DNA from: Neospora caninum Liverpool
Taxonomy: Eukaryota > Apicomplexa > Conoidasida > Eucoccidiorida > Sarcocystidae
Assembly: GCF_000208865.1 (NCBI RefSeq)
Contig: NC_018397.1
Coordinates: 3,680,748 to 3,744,747, forward strand
Length of the DNA stretch: 64,000 nucleotides
Reading direction: 5' to 3'
Under the pieces are notes generated by a model that saw only the letters and a list, made by a program, of their open reading frames with translations, made no database searches and was not told where the DNA came from. A program made the position numbers and the translations under genes. Positions 11,452 to 23,800 of this stretch are shown here, one piece after another (within the stretch, counting starts at the first letter, position 1; each line of letters starts with the position of its first letter).

Positions 11452-13684
11452 ATGTGGCTTTCTGTTTCTCAAAAAAGCATCGGGGGAGGTGTTTCCTGTC
11501 ACGTTTTCTCCCTTCTTTCTCTCCTCCTTCTCTTCCCCTGTCTCCGCCTTGACAGCCCCGTCACGGCCTCCTCCTTTGTCCCCTGGGGCCCCAGCTCTTC
11601 TGCCTTCGCTCCTTGCTCGCGGGCGGTTTCTTCGCTTTCTCCCTTCTTCTTCGCGCCTTTTCCCGCATCCCCAACTGTCCCTTCGTCGCTCGTCTTCCCT
11701 GATTCTCTTCCCTCTTCACTGAGCTCTCCCGGTGACAGACGAGACGCTGCCTCCGGCGCGCGCACGCGACGTTTCTCGCCGCCTTTTCAGGGCTCCGACA
11801 GTCAAGGCCTCCACGACCTGCTCTCGCCTGTATCCTCCTTGATCCCCAAGAGGAGACACTACCGTCCTCTTTCACGCGTGAACGGCAGAGGCCCAGGAGG
11901 CGGCTTATGCTTGAGAACAACTCAGCACAGGAAGTCGGTATCTTCTTCCTGTTTCCAGTCGACCGAGGAAGAGACACTTCGCCATGGCGGTCGAAGCAGA
12001 GACGCCCGAGAGGAGACGGGACGGCGACGTGAAAACGCGCAGAAAGAAGACGTACGACGGAAACGGAAGGATCTTTTTTCAGCTGGACAGACAGCCGAAA
12101 AAGCCGATCCGGCATTCCGACGTGCGCGTCTTCCGCTTTTTTCCCTGACGAAAGCGCCGGCTCTTTGGAGCCCGTCCTCGCCACTTTCACCGTCGCCTTT
12201 TCCTACCTCCTTCAGAAAACTGTTCCCTTCCGCTGTTTGGTTTTCTCGGTTTCCGTTTTCTCGGTTTCAATCGACGAATCCGTGTTGCTCCCGGCCCCGA
12301 TCGACTCCAGTTTTTCGTCCTCCTGTGCCCTCGCTTTCTCGTTCGTCTGATTCAGATCCTGCATTTCTGTCCCCTCCCTCCGGTGCTTCCTTTTCCTCGA
12401 CGTGGGCGCGTCGTGTCGCTCGGGTTTCGAGAAAGAAGGCCTCTGAGACGCAATTTCCTTTCTCCTCACGCTCGCCCCAAGGCTTCTGCGACGTCTTTTC
12501 ATCTGCCCGCGCACCCTGTCCTTTCTCGCTGTCGTCTGTCTCCGCTCTTTCTGCCTCGACGTCTCCTCCAAGTCCACCCTTCTCTCCTTTCTCTCTTTCC
12601 TCGTCCTCTCGTTCTCCTTTGACTGGAAGTCCGTCTCAGGGCGAGCCGCTACCCGACCAGGAGCCTCTCCCCGCCTCTTTCTCTGCTATGTTTCGCAGTT
12701 CCCGTGTCGAGAACGAACCCGACGACGGCACGGCGGACGAAGCAAACAACGCTCGTCTCTCGGGCCTCCCCCCTTCCATGTCACCTGTGGAATCTTCCGC
12801 TTGCTCCTCTACGCCCCCGTATGCTTCCTTTTCAACTGTCTCCGCTCCCAGGGATCGCGAGGCTCTCTTCAGCGCTGCCGGTCTCGGAACGGGACCGTTT
12901 TCCAGTCTTCAGACTCCATTCTCAAAACAAGCGGAAGAGACGAAGATTCCTACCGTCGACAGGGAAGAAACACTCCACTTTGTTCGACTGGCGCGAGACA
13001 CACCAGAGGAAGACCCGGAGCGAGAGACAGGCGACACATCCGTTCGCTTTTCAGCCGGTTCTGGAGAGAACGAGTTGACTCTGCGAGAAGAGAGAGAACG
13101 CAAGGCGGCGGAGGAGGCTGAGATTAGACTCGGACTCCACGCGAAAGACAAGAAAATGGGCGCCACCAAGCCGGCCAGTAGGAAGACAGATATTCGCATT
13201 CGACGCCGCTTCAAAGAGATCATGAAAATCATGAAGAAGGCGGATACGGCCAAAGGGCGGTTGAAGGACGAGTTCGAGAGAGATGAACGCATTCGCAAAG
13301 ACCCCGATCTCCTCACGCGGCAAGAAGAAGAACTGCGCACCCTTCGTCTCGTTGATCCCCTGGTTCGCCCCGTCGAGCGAAGAAGATACACCGTACAGTG
13401 GTAAGTCCCGACATTTTGTTTGCTTGAGCCAGAAAGCGACAGCGCCTGGCAGAGACCCAAGGAAACAGAAAACGCAAAGCGAACTTACAACTCCACCCCC
13501 TGGAACACCTTCCAGAGAGACGGCATGCAGTTCTGTCTCGAAATCCCACGAATTTTTTTTTCACACTGAACTGATATATATATATATATACATCGTCACG
13601 TACACATCCACATTTATAGAATGCTCGCGCTTTCGTATGGGCCAGGGTCACATACACACACTAACATGTCTCTCTCTCCATATA

Positions 13685-13728
<44 letters not shown>

Positions 13729-14146
13729 TGCGTGGTGAAGATTTGGAAGGAATGTTGGAATGCAAGATATACGTGTAAGTTTCTCTCCCTGTTCGTTGTG
13801 TAGGTGGCCTAACTTTGCTCGAGAAGCCCTCCCGCGGGTCTTGGCGTGTCTGCATCATATCGACCTTCTTGTGGAAGTCCGAGATGCGCGTCTTCCTCTG
13901 CTGACACAACTGCCTATCCGGCCGCCTGCAGGGGGAGAGAAACCGCGTCTGATTGTCCTCACGCATGCGGACCGGGTAAGCGCCGACGCGTTCCCCGCCA
14001 TAACTCGCCTCCGTTCGGCCATCTGAAAAAATCGACGTCGACTGTTTTCTATCGCCTCATCAGTGTATACGCATAGATAGCCCCTGCACTTGCCTATCCA
14101 CAGATACACACATGTACCCAAGTGGGGCGTCGGGGATCACTGTCGT

Positions 14147-14181
<35 letters not shown>

Positions 14182-17100
14182 ACGTATATGAATATATATT
14201 TATATATGTAGTAGAAGCATGCATGCGGACATATATATGGTTGCATGTAGCGCCTAAGTACGCAGGCGCCTGCGCACGCGTCTCCGTTAACCCTTCTGCA
14301 CTGAGACAGTTCACGTGCAGGCTGAACAGTAACTTTCCCCCGAGCGAATCGAATCCTTTCTTTCAATGTTCACACATCCATTGCCCAAGGATATGCATGT
14401 ATTCATATCCAGACATACTCAAACATATATATATATATATTTATATTTCTTTACATACAGCTTAGCATTCACACAGATATACGTACACGTAGACGTCTTC
14501 GTGATGCAAACGTTTGTTTGTGTGGGTGCATTTATCTCGTGTCGAGTTGGATGACGGCACTGTTCGCCGATGGATCGTGCGCTTGCGTTGAAGTGGTTTT
14601 GCGCGTCACTTTCGTTGCTGTTTCAGGCTTCCGAAACAGGGAATGCTCAGTGGGCCAGGTATTTTCGTTTCCTGTATCGCCTCCACGCCGCGGAGGCTCT
14701 CCACGTTGAGGAACGAAATGCGGGTAAGCACGGTTTTGACGTTCAAGGACATCCTTCGGACCCACGTGTCTCTTCTGGCGGCCTCCAGTTGGGACGGGCG
14801 AGGAGAAGCAGAGGAGACGACGAAGGAGAGAAAGACACCGGCCTCGGCGAAGCCGGCGAGACGTCAGACGCGCACGAACCAGAGGAAGAAGAGATGCAAG
14901 CAGAGAGTGGGCGACCTCGCGATGGCGACGAGGCAGTCGCCGAAGGCCCGCTGGCCCCGCCCGTTCCTCCTGCGACTCCAGTTCTGTTTGTGAATGCCCA
15001 GCAAGGCGGTGCGTGCATCGTTCGCGTTGAGAAGGCGGCGCGGAAAATCGTGAAGCAGTGGAGACAGTATCGCCGGGACGTCGAGGTGTATCGACACCGC
15101 CTGAAGCGTCTCGCTGCACATGCCAAAGAGAAGCCAGCTGCAGGGGACGCGCGACGCGAACGCAGAGAAGAGCTAGCCGAGTTCCCGCCGCGACCGCAAA
15201 CTCAAGAGAGTGGGCCGACCGCCAGAGAGAGCGCGTCGGCGACTTCTTCAGCCTCCCTCACCCCGGGAAATGCGCGGGCTCACATGCGGACGAAACGCGC
15301 CCTGCGCCTGCTGGTTGTCGGGATGCCCAACGTCGGCAAGAGTGCGTTGTGCAATCGCCTTCTCGGGACCAAGAGAGCCCGAAGTTACAACTACCCCGGA
15401 GTCACCAAAGTGCTGACGGTGAGTGGTCCAGCGGCAACTCCCGATGCGGTCGAAAAAGGCTCGTCCAGAGGCAGTCGCCTGCTTGCGTCAGTCCCGTTTT
15501 TCTGCGCTTGATTGAAGGCCACACGTTCTCGAACGCGCTTCAAGTCGTTTCCATTTTGGCACACCTGTGTGTGTGTGTGAGAGCCTCGGCTCTCCTTTTC
15601 TGGTGTCCGCGACAGTCTTGTGTGTGCCCGTTTGGTGCTCCCGTCGTGCAGTGGTACCGGCGACGCGGCGCGTTCTTCCAAACGAATCTCCACCGGCTGT
15701 TTGACTGTGTCGATACACCTGGCTTCCTCCCGCCGCCGTCCTCGTCGCTCCTGCGGCCGGGGCGCCGAGGGACAGTCATCGCTTCCTCGGCTTCCGCGTC
15801 TCTGCGCCTGTCTCCATCGACTGAGTCGCCGCGAGAGCCCGAGAAGAAAGAGCCTTCAGTTCGCATGCGGCACTCTGCCTCTCGAACCGAGTTCTTCCTC
15901 AGGGACCATCCCGTTTGGGAAGACGACGAGGCCGTTCGTCTCCTCGCGGCCTGCAACAAGCTGCCGCAGTCTTGTCTCTTCACCATCGAAGAGGCGTCAG
16001 TGGCTCTGCTGAACCGCATCTTTGCGGTCTGGGCCCAACGGCCAGCCTACGTGCCTCTCTTGCGCCTCAGCGAACGCTACGGCGTCGACCCTCTCGCGCG
16101 CGGAGTGCGGGGCGCCGATTTGAATGGATGCGAATTCCTGCACAGAGTGAGTGGCGAAACAAAGAGACGGAAACGCGCAGCTGGTTCTCTTGCAAAGTGG
16201 ATTGATGGCGCAGTGGTCTATGCGATCGTGAAACGGGAAAAGAACTCGGTACATATAGGTAGTCTCAAGGTCGAAACGGTAGCTCCAGCTGACGCGAAAG
16301 AAGGGAACAGTGCCTGAGAGCGCGCAGAACACGATGTTGTCGATTTGGGCTCGTGAGTGCCTCTCAATAATGATGTGAGTGTTTGTACGGTAAACACACA
16401 CACACTCGTCTCTCTGCGTGGAGCCGGATATACTCACCAATGACCACCTCACTCTCCATCGGTCTATGCACACGCCTCTGAGATGTCTATGCAGATAGAT
16501 GGAGCTTTTGTTCTACGGTGGTCTTGTACATATATGTATGCATGCCTTGGATGTGTATATGTGCTTGCGTGTGTGCACGTGCCCCCCATGTATAGTTTTT
16601 ACACGTGTACATGCAGCGGCGTGACTAGTAACGCGTGCTTCCCTGTAAGAAGCAGGGTGGTATGCCCGTCGGCAGCGCGTGTGGGGAGATGAGATGCATT
16701 GGTGTCCTGGGATCGGCGAGAGCTTCCGCTGTAACCGGGGCCAAGGATCCGTGCATCTCTTGCATCTCTCGTTTTATGCCCCTTTTTGCCTCTTCTGTGT
16801 TTTGGTGCGTGATCCTCCAGCTGGCGGCAGCGAAACACCACTATTGTACGGGAGCAGCGTCCGAGCGAGTTCTCACAGACTTCGTGAAAGGCTATTTGGG
16901 TCGGATGACGCTGGAAGTGCCTCCGCCTCGCGATGAGGTTCTTCGGAAGTTTCACGCGGCCCGAGCCGGACGGTCGCGTTCTCTCTCTCGTCTGGAGGAA
17001 GAGGAGCTCGAGGGGGAGCGACGAAGGGAAATGGCTAGGGAAAGCATCCGAAGAACGCGCATGCGCGGCGCCCGAGATCGGAAGATACCGTCGGACTGGG

Positions 17101-17750
17101 AGTGTCTGATCGCGAAGAAAGAGGAAGACTGCGTTTTGTGGAAGTGCGGAGAGGGTAACCCAGAGGATCAGGAGGGTATGGAGACAAAGAGAGCCGACGA
17201 CGACGCGAAAGACGGTAGGGTTTTGAGTCAAAGGCGTCTTGCCTTCGCGGTCGCGGAAGACGGGAACCCGCAAGAGAGAACGGAAGAGGGAAGATGCCGT
17301 GAACAGCCAGGAGGAGATCAAGACCGACAAGAGGCCGTCGCAGGAAAACACGAAAGGACAGCGGAGGAGCTGGCGAGCGCAAGAGCCCTGGGGCCTGTGG
17401 AGACAAGGAGGGGGAAGAAGAGAGACAAAACCGGAGCCGAAACTTCCGCGAACATTGCAAAGAAAACGCGATCGAAGCAGATCTCCCTTTTGCTACGGGA
17501 CAAAGAGGTTTTGTGGACTGATAGCGACGCGGGGAAACAAAAACGGAGACAGGAAAGGCAAGGTGAAAGAGCAAGCAAGGACGACGAAGCAACCGAGGGG
17601 TTCCGCAGCCTAGTGAAAGCGTTTTCAACGGGACGTGGGCCGTCGGTAAATCCCTCAGGACGAAAACACGCTGCAGACTTGCTCGACGAGAGGCTGCGCA
17701 CTCAGGTAGAAGACAAGGCTTGGGAAACCGGCGCTTTTGAAGGCTGGTGA
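11452..17750 (+). CDS. circularly permuted GTPase, YlqF/RbgA/MTG1 family, organellar ribosome assembly
   Basis: Bacterial RbgA and mitochondrial MTG1 are GTPases needed for late assembly of the large ribosomal subunit. My model has five exons: 11452-13400, 13804-13975, 14627-15418, 15652-16146 and 16821-17750, phases matching, 1,445 residues. The start is the first ATG of the open frame; it opens a hydrophobic stretch (FSLLSLLLLFPCL) resembling a signal or targeting sequence, so apicoplast or mitochondrion is possible. About 640 disordered residues precede the GTPase. The domain shows the permuted motif order G4-G5-G1-G2-G3: DLLVEVRDARLPL and LIVLTHADR (G4 position, near 703), VLFVNAQQGG (G5, near 829), VVGMPNVGKSALCNRLLG (G1, near 938), YPGVTKV (G2) and DTPGFLPP (G3, near 992). 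The C-terminal part has the family's DFVKGYLGRMTLE. Oddities: G4 reads T-H-A-D rather than N/T-K-x-D, with a long acidic insert between G4 and G5. Usual family length is about 280-450 residues. Confidence 0.88.
13574..13590. repeat. short (TA)n run
   Basis: TA run in intron 1 of the YlqF/MTG1-like gene. Confidence 0.85.
13688..13725. repeat. (TA)n microsatellite
   Basis: TA run in intron 1 of the YlqF/MTG1-like gene, about 80 bp before its 3' splice site at 13803. Confidence 0.95.
14151..14178. repeat. (TA)n microsatellite
   Basis: TA run in intron 2 of the YlqF/MTG1-like gene. A shorter one lies at about 14424-14440 in the same intron. Confidence 0.93.
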
Positions 17751-20700
17751 GATTGTGAAGGAAGACGCACGGCGGATACCTTTCCGTCTTTCGGTTTAAC
17801 GCGTCAAGTCTGTTTTTCGTGTCAAGGCCTCTTACATACGCTCTGTAGTCCCTGCGGTGGTGCGCCTCCTTGCGTTTCACGGTACACAGTCGAAACCAGA
17901 GGAGGCCTCGTATCTCGTCTGTGTCGTCTCCAGTAAAGGACGTTTCCTGTGGTTTTGCGTCTGTGTCGACTTCGAGTCGCAAGGGATATGCCGCCTGACT
18001 TTCAGACTTGCTGCTCACTAGCTCTCCGGCTCCAGGCCGACACACTGCTGGAAACTCGCTTCACAAACTGTGGAACTGCTAAGAGAGCAAAATGCGCCAC
18101 ACCAAGGTCGGGGTGACTCTGAAGGTCTGTTCTTGGTTGCATCTTCGAGCCTTCCAGCAAAATGCACGTACTTCCCTTGGACGGAAACGCTGACTCATTC
18201 GCGGCTGTGGGCGCAACGGTACTCGTATAGCGCAAAAGAATACGCGAAGCGCTAGGTTTCGCGGAATGCAAACAGGAAACACCGCCACCACACACAAACA
18301 TTCTCCACGGGTCGTTGCTTATATGAATAGCACGCATTGATGGAAAGCGGATTTTTGATGTGTTCCGAAAGTCTCTCGGTGCTCGTCGAGTCTGATTCCG
18401 GTGGTTTCTGTTTCCTCCATCAACCTAGCGCCACCGTGTATCAGGCGACGAAATGAAGAGCACTCCGAGTCTGTTCGCGTTCATCCCTGGACGCGTTTTC
18501 TCATCTTACTGTCGGTAGACGCCACGACAGAAAGTCGTTAGGTCTTCCTCAGGCTACGGCGTCTCGGCATGCTGCAAGACGGGATAAAGGGTGATGTTTC
18601 CGTCCAGCGGAGTTTGTGTGTTTTGCGGGTGTTAGTGCAGGCACAAATGATGGTCCATCGGCAGTCTGTTAGCGCACAGGAAGCAAATGATTTCTTGCTT
18701 GAAAGGCACCGAAGGATACACAGCGAGAGGCTCAGTCAACGTCGGAGCCCCGCTGTGTCTGTCTGCTGCGGGTTTTCGAAGGTTTCACGTAGACTCTTGT
18801 ACTCTGGATGTAAAATAGAACAGACGTTGTTGGGCACCGCTAGATGTGTTTGCAAACTGAACACCAGGAACGCCGCTGAATAGAACTCTAAAGAAGTTCC
18901 TTCCATTACAAAAAAAGTACGTTCAGCAACGCCGCCCGAGTCCCTTCCTGCTTCCACACCGTCGGATTCCTTTAGTATCATACCAGTTGATCAATCTCTG
19001 CCGTGGTTGGTGAACCCGAGAAACGAAGTGGAGAAAATAGCGTGGAACGCCCCTGCACGTGCAATAACAACTTCTATAAAAGTCACGAGCATGTTGGGAC
19101 TGCGACCCTGATCTCTAATCGGCGATGCGGCAGCAGACTTTGAGCTTCACACCATTACACGCAGCCCCGTACGGTAGCGTATCGCATCGGTTTTTATTGG
19201 CCACTCGTATGTTCGTGTTTGTTGGTAATAAACGACGGCAAAACGGTCAGGAAAATAAAAGCACTTTACCCTGTACGCCCACTGTCGCCAACTCTCTTGT
19301 CAGCGGTAAGAGAGATATCTTTTGCCTTTCCTGAAGATGAGAAACCTACAACCCTTAAGGGAAAAGCCGTGATGAGGTGCATAAACGAACGCCTTCCAGA
19401 GGTTCTCATTGCTGGCCGTTTTTTGATCAAGGAGCGGACGGAATCATGCGACGCGTCACTCGTCAGGCTCAAACTCGCCGCTAGCGGCGACCAGACACAC
19501 CACGTACCGAAAGTGAATTTCCTGAAGTATCTTTACACATTCGCATGAGAGGGTGCGCATGAATAAATCCGATTGGATGTCGCGTTTGGTTTTGTATCGA
19601 CTTACTACAGCTGACTTCTTCGGATTTGTATTACCATGGGGACAGATGAGGTTCTGAGCCGCTACAGTGATAACCTCCTTTCTCCAATAAAAGTTTGGTA
19701 CCTTGCGCTTGAAACTACTCTACATAACGCACTTCCCATGGTGGCCACGAAAAGCTTTTTCGTATGTGTGACCATAGAAACGGTGGGTCTGTGGCAAAAT
19801 CTACTTCCCGTCGACTTGATGCGCGCAAACTTGAGGCATACGAAAGTAGGTACCGACAAAAAGGGTTTCAACTGTGGATTCATGCATGTATCAGTCGTTG
19901 TTTTGGTGGTTCGTGGAGAACGTTTCTCGCTCTCGAGTCACTCGCAGTTACTTCTTGCGGGGGCTTTCTTTTTCCCATAATTCCTCCCAACGGCGGGCGC
20001 TGTTTTTGTTTCCCGGTTGCCAAGCGAATTCTGTTTGACGTTGAATGGTTCCAAGCACGTCGTTTTTCTGCTTTTTTTCGTGCACGGTTCTTCGTTTTTG
20101 CACCCTTCCGTGGATAGTCGCGTGACGGGACCGTCCTCTGCCTCATATGTGCATTAGGTTCGGACAGGTTTTTGACTCGAGCTCTGGAAGTCACGTGTCG
20201 CTTGCTTTTTAAATATTTTCTTGCTCTCTGTTTTGGCAATCTCCAAGGAGCGCGCCCTCCTGCCACCTGCGTGCGTTCTTCGCAACTCCAGTGCCACGAT
20301 AGAAAGGAGCTTTCTTGCTCTGGCGTTTGCGGACGAATCATCCGAAGGGACAACCAAACGCACCTGCGTTGACTGCTCGGCCAGGAGGGAGAAGCAACCA
20401 AAGTCTTTGTTGTGTGTTTCACTATTGGGGTGCTTTTTGTGAAGTCGCACACTGCGTACTGGGAGCGGAGTACTTTACAATCTCTGATCTTTTCCATCTG
20501 ACGCTGCGGGCTCTCTTGACTTTTTGCCGCCACGTTACTCTATTTCTTGTCAACTGTTTTTGTTGCAATTGGCTCCAAAGCATGCGGAGTGTCACCCCTG
20601 GAAACGGTTCTCGCATCGACAAGCGACGCGCAGGCGCCGTGACTAAGTAGTTTACACATACTGCTCCGCCAAAAAAGGGGGCAAATTGGAAAGGAGGGGC

Positions 20701-20887
20701 CGATGGGAAACGAGCTCAAAACCTAGGCCACAAGGGACAAACTCGCCAGTGTCGGTGAACACCCGGGAAGCCGAAACGCGTTTCTAGGACTGAAGGCGGT
20801 TCGGCACTTCAAAGAAGGGCGCTCCGCAGTCTGGTCCGATCCAGTAAGCACGCAGCGGCGAACGAGTTCCCACCGCGTCGAGGGACG
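17751..20887. other. intergenic region between GTPase and ABCD transporter
   Basis: 3.1 kb between two genes on the same strand. It is more AT-rich than the coding parts. It contains a decayed cytochrome b fragment (about 19530-19689) and, just before it, an unexplained open frame at 19219-19548 that lacks an upstream ATG. The minus-strand frame at 19880-20533 opens with GTG and looks accidental. I see no other gene. Confidence 0.55.
19530..19689 (+). pseudogene. nuclear insertion of mitochondrial cob (NUMT fragment)
   Basis: Read from 19559 on, the + strand gives MNKSDWMSRLVLYRL, then FFGFVLPWGQMRF, a stop, then AATVIT. After a small shift it gives NLLSPI. This follows apicomplexan cytochrome b around its [22 protein letters not shown] stretch. 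Just upstream, in a shifted frame, SLHIRMRGC resembles the preceding LHIxRGC segment. An internal stop, frameshifts and substitutions show it is not functional as a gene. Homology stops abruptly near 19689, as expected when a mitochondrial sequence block inserts in nuclear DNA. The 5' edge is approximate. The identification rests on remembered family motifs, not an alignment. Confidence 0.75.
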
Positions 20888-23800
20888 ATGGATTTGTTCG
20901 CTTCCCAGTGCCATCCCTGGTGAGTTATTTTAACGGACGAATGAAGCTACGCATGCGACTGCTCTAAATCATGCCTGGTAGACGGACGGACTTGCCTGTT
21001 TCGTCTCGAGTCAATCTGGTCACAGTGCGTTGAGGATCTCTGGTCTACGCAGACGTAGACACACACAGCGGGACAGTCCTCCAGGTGCTCAAGGTGATCA
21101 CCACTGTGTCACCAAGGTGCGCCTGCGTGTTTATATGCTTAGCTTTTCCGCCAGATAACACTCTCGTTGCTATCTCTGTTTTCTCCCTTCTTGCTTCCGC
21201 GTCTCCTCCATCTTTTTTTCTCTGTGCTTCTCTTTCCTTTTATCTCCAGGAGGGAGTATGCAGTGAATCCGGCGGGGAACCTCCGCTTTGATGCCTACGA
21301 TTTGCCTCGCCATTTCCCCCTCGTTCACTACCGAGACCCTTCGAGTGCGCCAGCGCCTGTGGTGCCCCCAAGAGCCCCGTGGGTTCCTTACCCTCCTTTC
21401 TTGGCGTCTCAAGCTCACCCTCACGCGCGGCCCCCGCCTGCACCCTTGCCCGAAGAAGTGATACAGGCGCTCTTGTATGGGAAAAAAAGCACGGTGATTC
21501 CGTCCACTCGAGTGTACGCGACATTCATACACGGGTCCAGCTCGCCGCCGGACAACCGCTACGTGTATCCGACTCGGCCGCGCCAGTCACACACGACCAG
21601 AGAGCTGCAATATGCGGTTTCGTTTTTTGAGAGACCGAGACTGCAGAGAGGGTCACTGCATCGGACTCGGAGAGCCTGGATGGTTCACGCCAGTTGGAAG
21701 CGCACCCTTGGCGCCCTCAGCATCATCATCGCTCTTGTTCTGCTGGGGGTAAAATCCCGACCGCTCCGTCGTCGCATCGCACATTTCCTCCAGAAATTCA
21801 GACGGTGTGTCTGTCGGATCATAGCGGGCCGCGGGCGGTTGCCGCGTACTGGATTACTGGCGCTCCCCGTGGCAACGGAGAATGATGCAGCAGACGGCCA
21901 AGCCACGGACGGGGAGCGTCCAGGGCTGCTGCACGATGTTGAAGGTGTTTCATCCAGTTTCGAGGGAACAACGGATCCAAGCGAACATCGATCTACTCCG
22001 CCGAAGCGACAGGTCACGGCGAACGAACGAGGTGCTCGTACACCCGAAGCGCTCGCAAACGCCGGTGAAGAGCAAGATCGCCAGAGCCGCGCAGACGCTC
22101 CGGCGATTGCAATCGGCTCTCCCGTCCCGCGTCCACAGGCTTCTTCTGTCTCGTCCTCGAAAATGACAAAGTTTCCGCCGAACCAGCCAGGATCCAAATC
22201 GCACAGTTCAACGTGCAAGCCGCCACCAGGTAAACGTCCAGTGCTGGCGGAAGCGGGACGGGGAGAAGTCGAGGAGCCCGAGAAACCAAGGACTGCAGAA
22301 GGAACTGGTGAACATGGCGACCATGTGAAGCACCGCCCGCGATCGTTTTTCGAGAGATTTCCTTACTTCATTCCTTCGTCATCGGAAAACAGTGATGGGA
22401 ACCGGAGCGACAGTCGACCGCTCGGCACGCGGCCGGAGACAGGCGGGAGTTGTGGGGCTCTCGCCATCTTAAGGAAAGGAAACAAGGCGATCTCTGCTTC
22501 CGCTTCTCTCCATGAAGCGCTGTGCGACTTGTCGATTCTGATTCAAGGAACAGAGCCTTCTACTTCTACAGAACCCGTAAACACAAGTATTCCCTTTTGC
22601 TTCAGTTTCCCGTCGCTCACGTCAGCCATGCATTCGTCGACAGACCTCGACACGCCTCGGTTCTCAGGCGACGGACCTCTGGGAAGGGATGAGGAAGACC
22701 GAGAACAGCGAGGAGGGCGAGAGGGAACGGTGCGGGCTTCGGATTCGCTACCCTCGTTTTCTTCTTCGTCTCGAGATGGCGGTCACTTGCTCAACTCGGG
22801 CAAACGACGAAGGAGCCTGGCCGAAAGATTCCCTCGCGCCTTCGCGGCGCGAGCAGGGAGTTTCCACGGCGACGGGAGGCAAGGAAGTGCTTTACGGTGG
22901 GTGATCGCTTCCCGAGGTGAAGCCCAAGAAGACCTACGAAGAAGGCGACTCGGCGCGTCCTCTCTGAACACGCCAGAGACAAATTCAGCCACGGACAAAT
23001 CCACAGTGCCTTCTTCAGTGGGAGGCGAGCGGTGGGCTCAGGGGAAAGAGACTCAAAATGACCGCAGGTCTTCTTCGACTGCATCGTCTTCGTCGGAATC
23101 TGCCTCCTCGAGTTCAAGTGCATGTACTCCGTCGTCTTCGCGCCCGCTCTCACAGCCCCGCGCTTCGGCCTTTGCCCCGCCACCTGCGTCACGCCCCGCC
23201 ATCGTTTTCACGTTTCTTCCTGCTCGTGTACGGTCACATCCAGAACGCGTCTTCTCTTCACTGCTTTCCTCATCCGCGTTGCTGGTTCGGAAATGGGTCC
23301 GAGCGCTGTTCCGAGGGAGATGGCCGCTCAATCGCCTTTTTCCAGAGGCAGGGGGAAGCGCGTTCGGTGAAGAGAGCCCAGAGCGTTGCGGCGACGAAAC
23401 AGGAAAGAAGCAAACAATCCGCCACAGGGAGCAAAGAGAAGAGAGAGGTCGAGGCGAGGACTCGCAAGCGAGTCTGACTGCTCTATCGGGCAGGGAAATG
23501 GCGGCGAAGATGCGGGAGGCTTCTTTATGTCAGCAGTTTCTTCGCCTGCTGCGTCTGGCGTTGCCGAAGGAGAAACTGTGTTCCTCCGAGGGGTTCTATC
23601 TCGTGGTACTGCTCTCGACACTCATCAGTCGCACCTTCCTCTCCATCTGGATAGCGTCCGTGAACGGCCGCGTCGTGGAAGGCATCATCCGGCAAGACGG
23701 AAAAAAGTTCCTGCGAGGTCTGGGCCTCTTGGTGGCGTACGCGGTACCGGCAGCTCTGGTAAATGCGGCGATCCAGTTCTCCGAAAAGAGCTTGGGCGTT

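Noticed and set aside
10337..11502. 190- and 198-codon minus-strand frames
   Set aside because: They overlap the likely 5' region of the plus-strand GTPase gene and show no recognisable motif.
13401..14626. small proteins made of Ile-Tyr repeats in intron sequence
   Set aside because: These are translations of (TA)n arrays, not genes. The same applies to every other TA array in the window.
19880..20533. 217-codon minus-strand frame
   Set aside because: It starts with GTG, is Lys/Arg/Ser rich without pattern, and has no partner exons.
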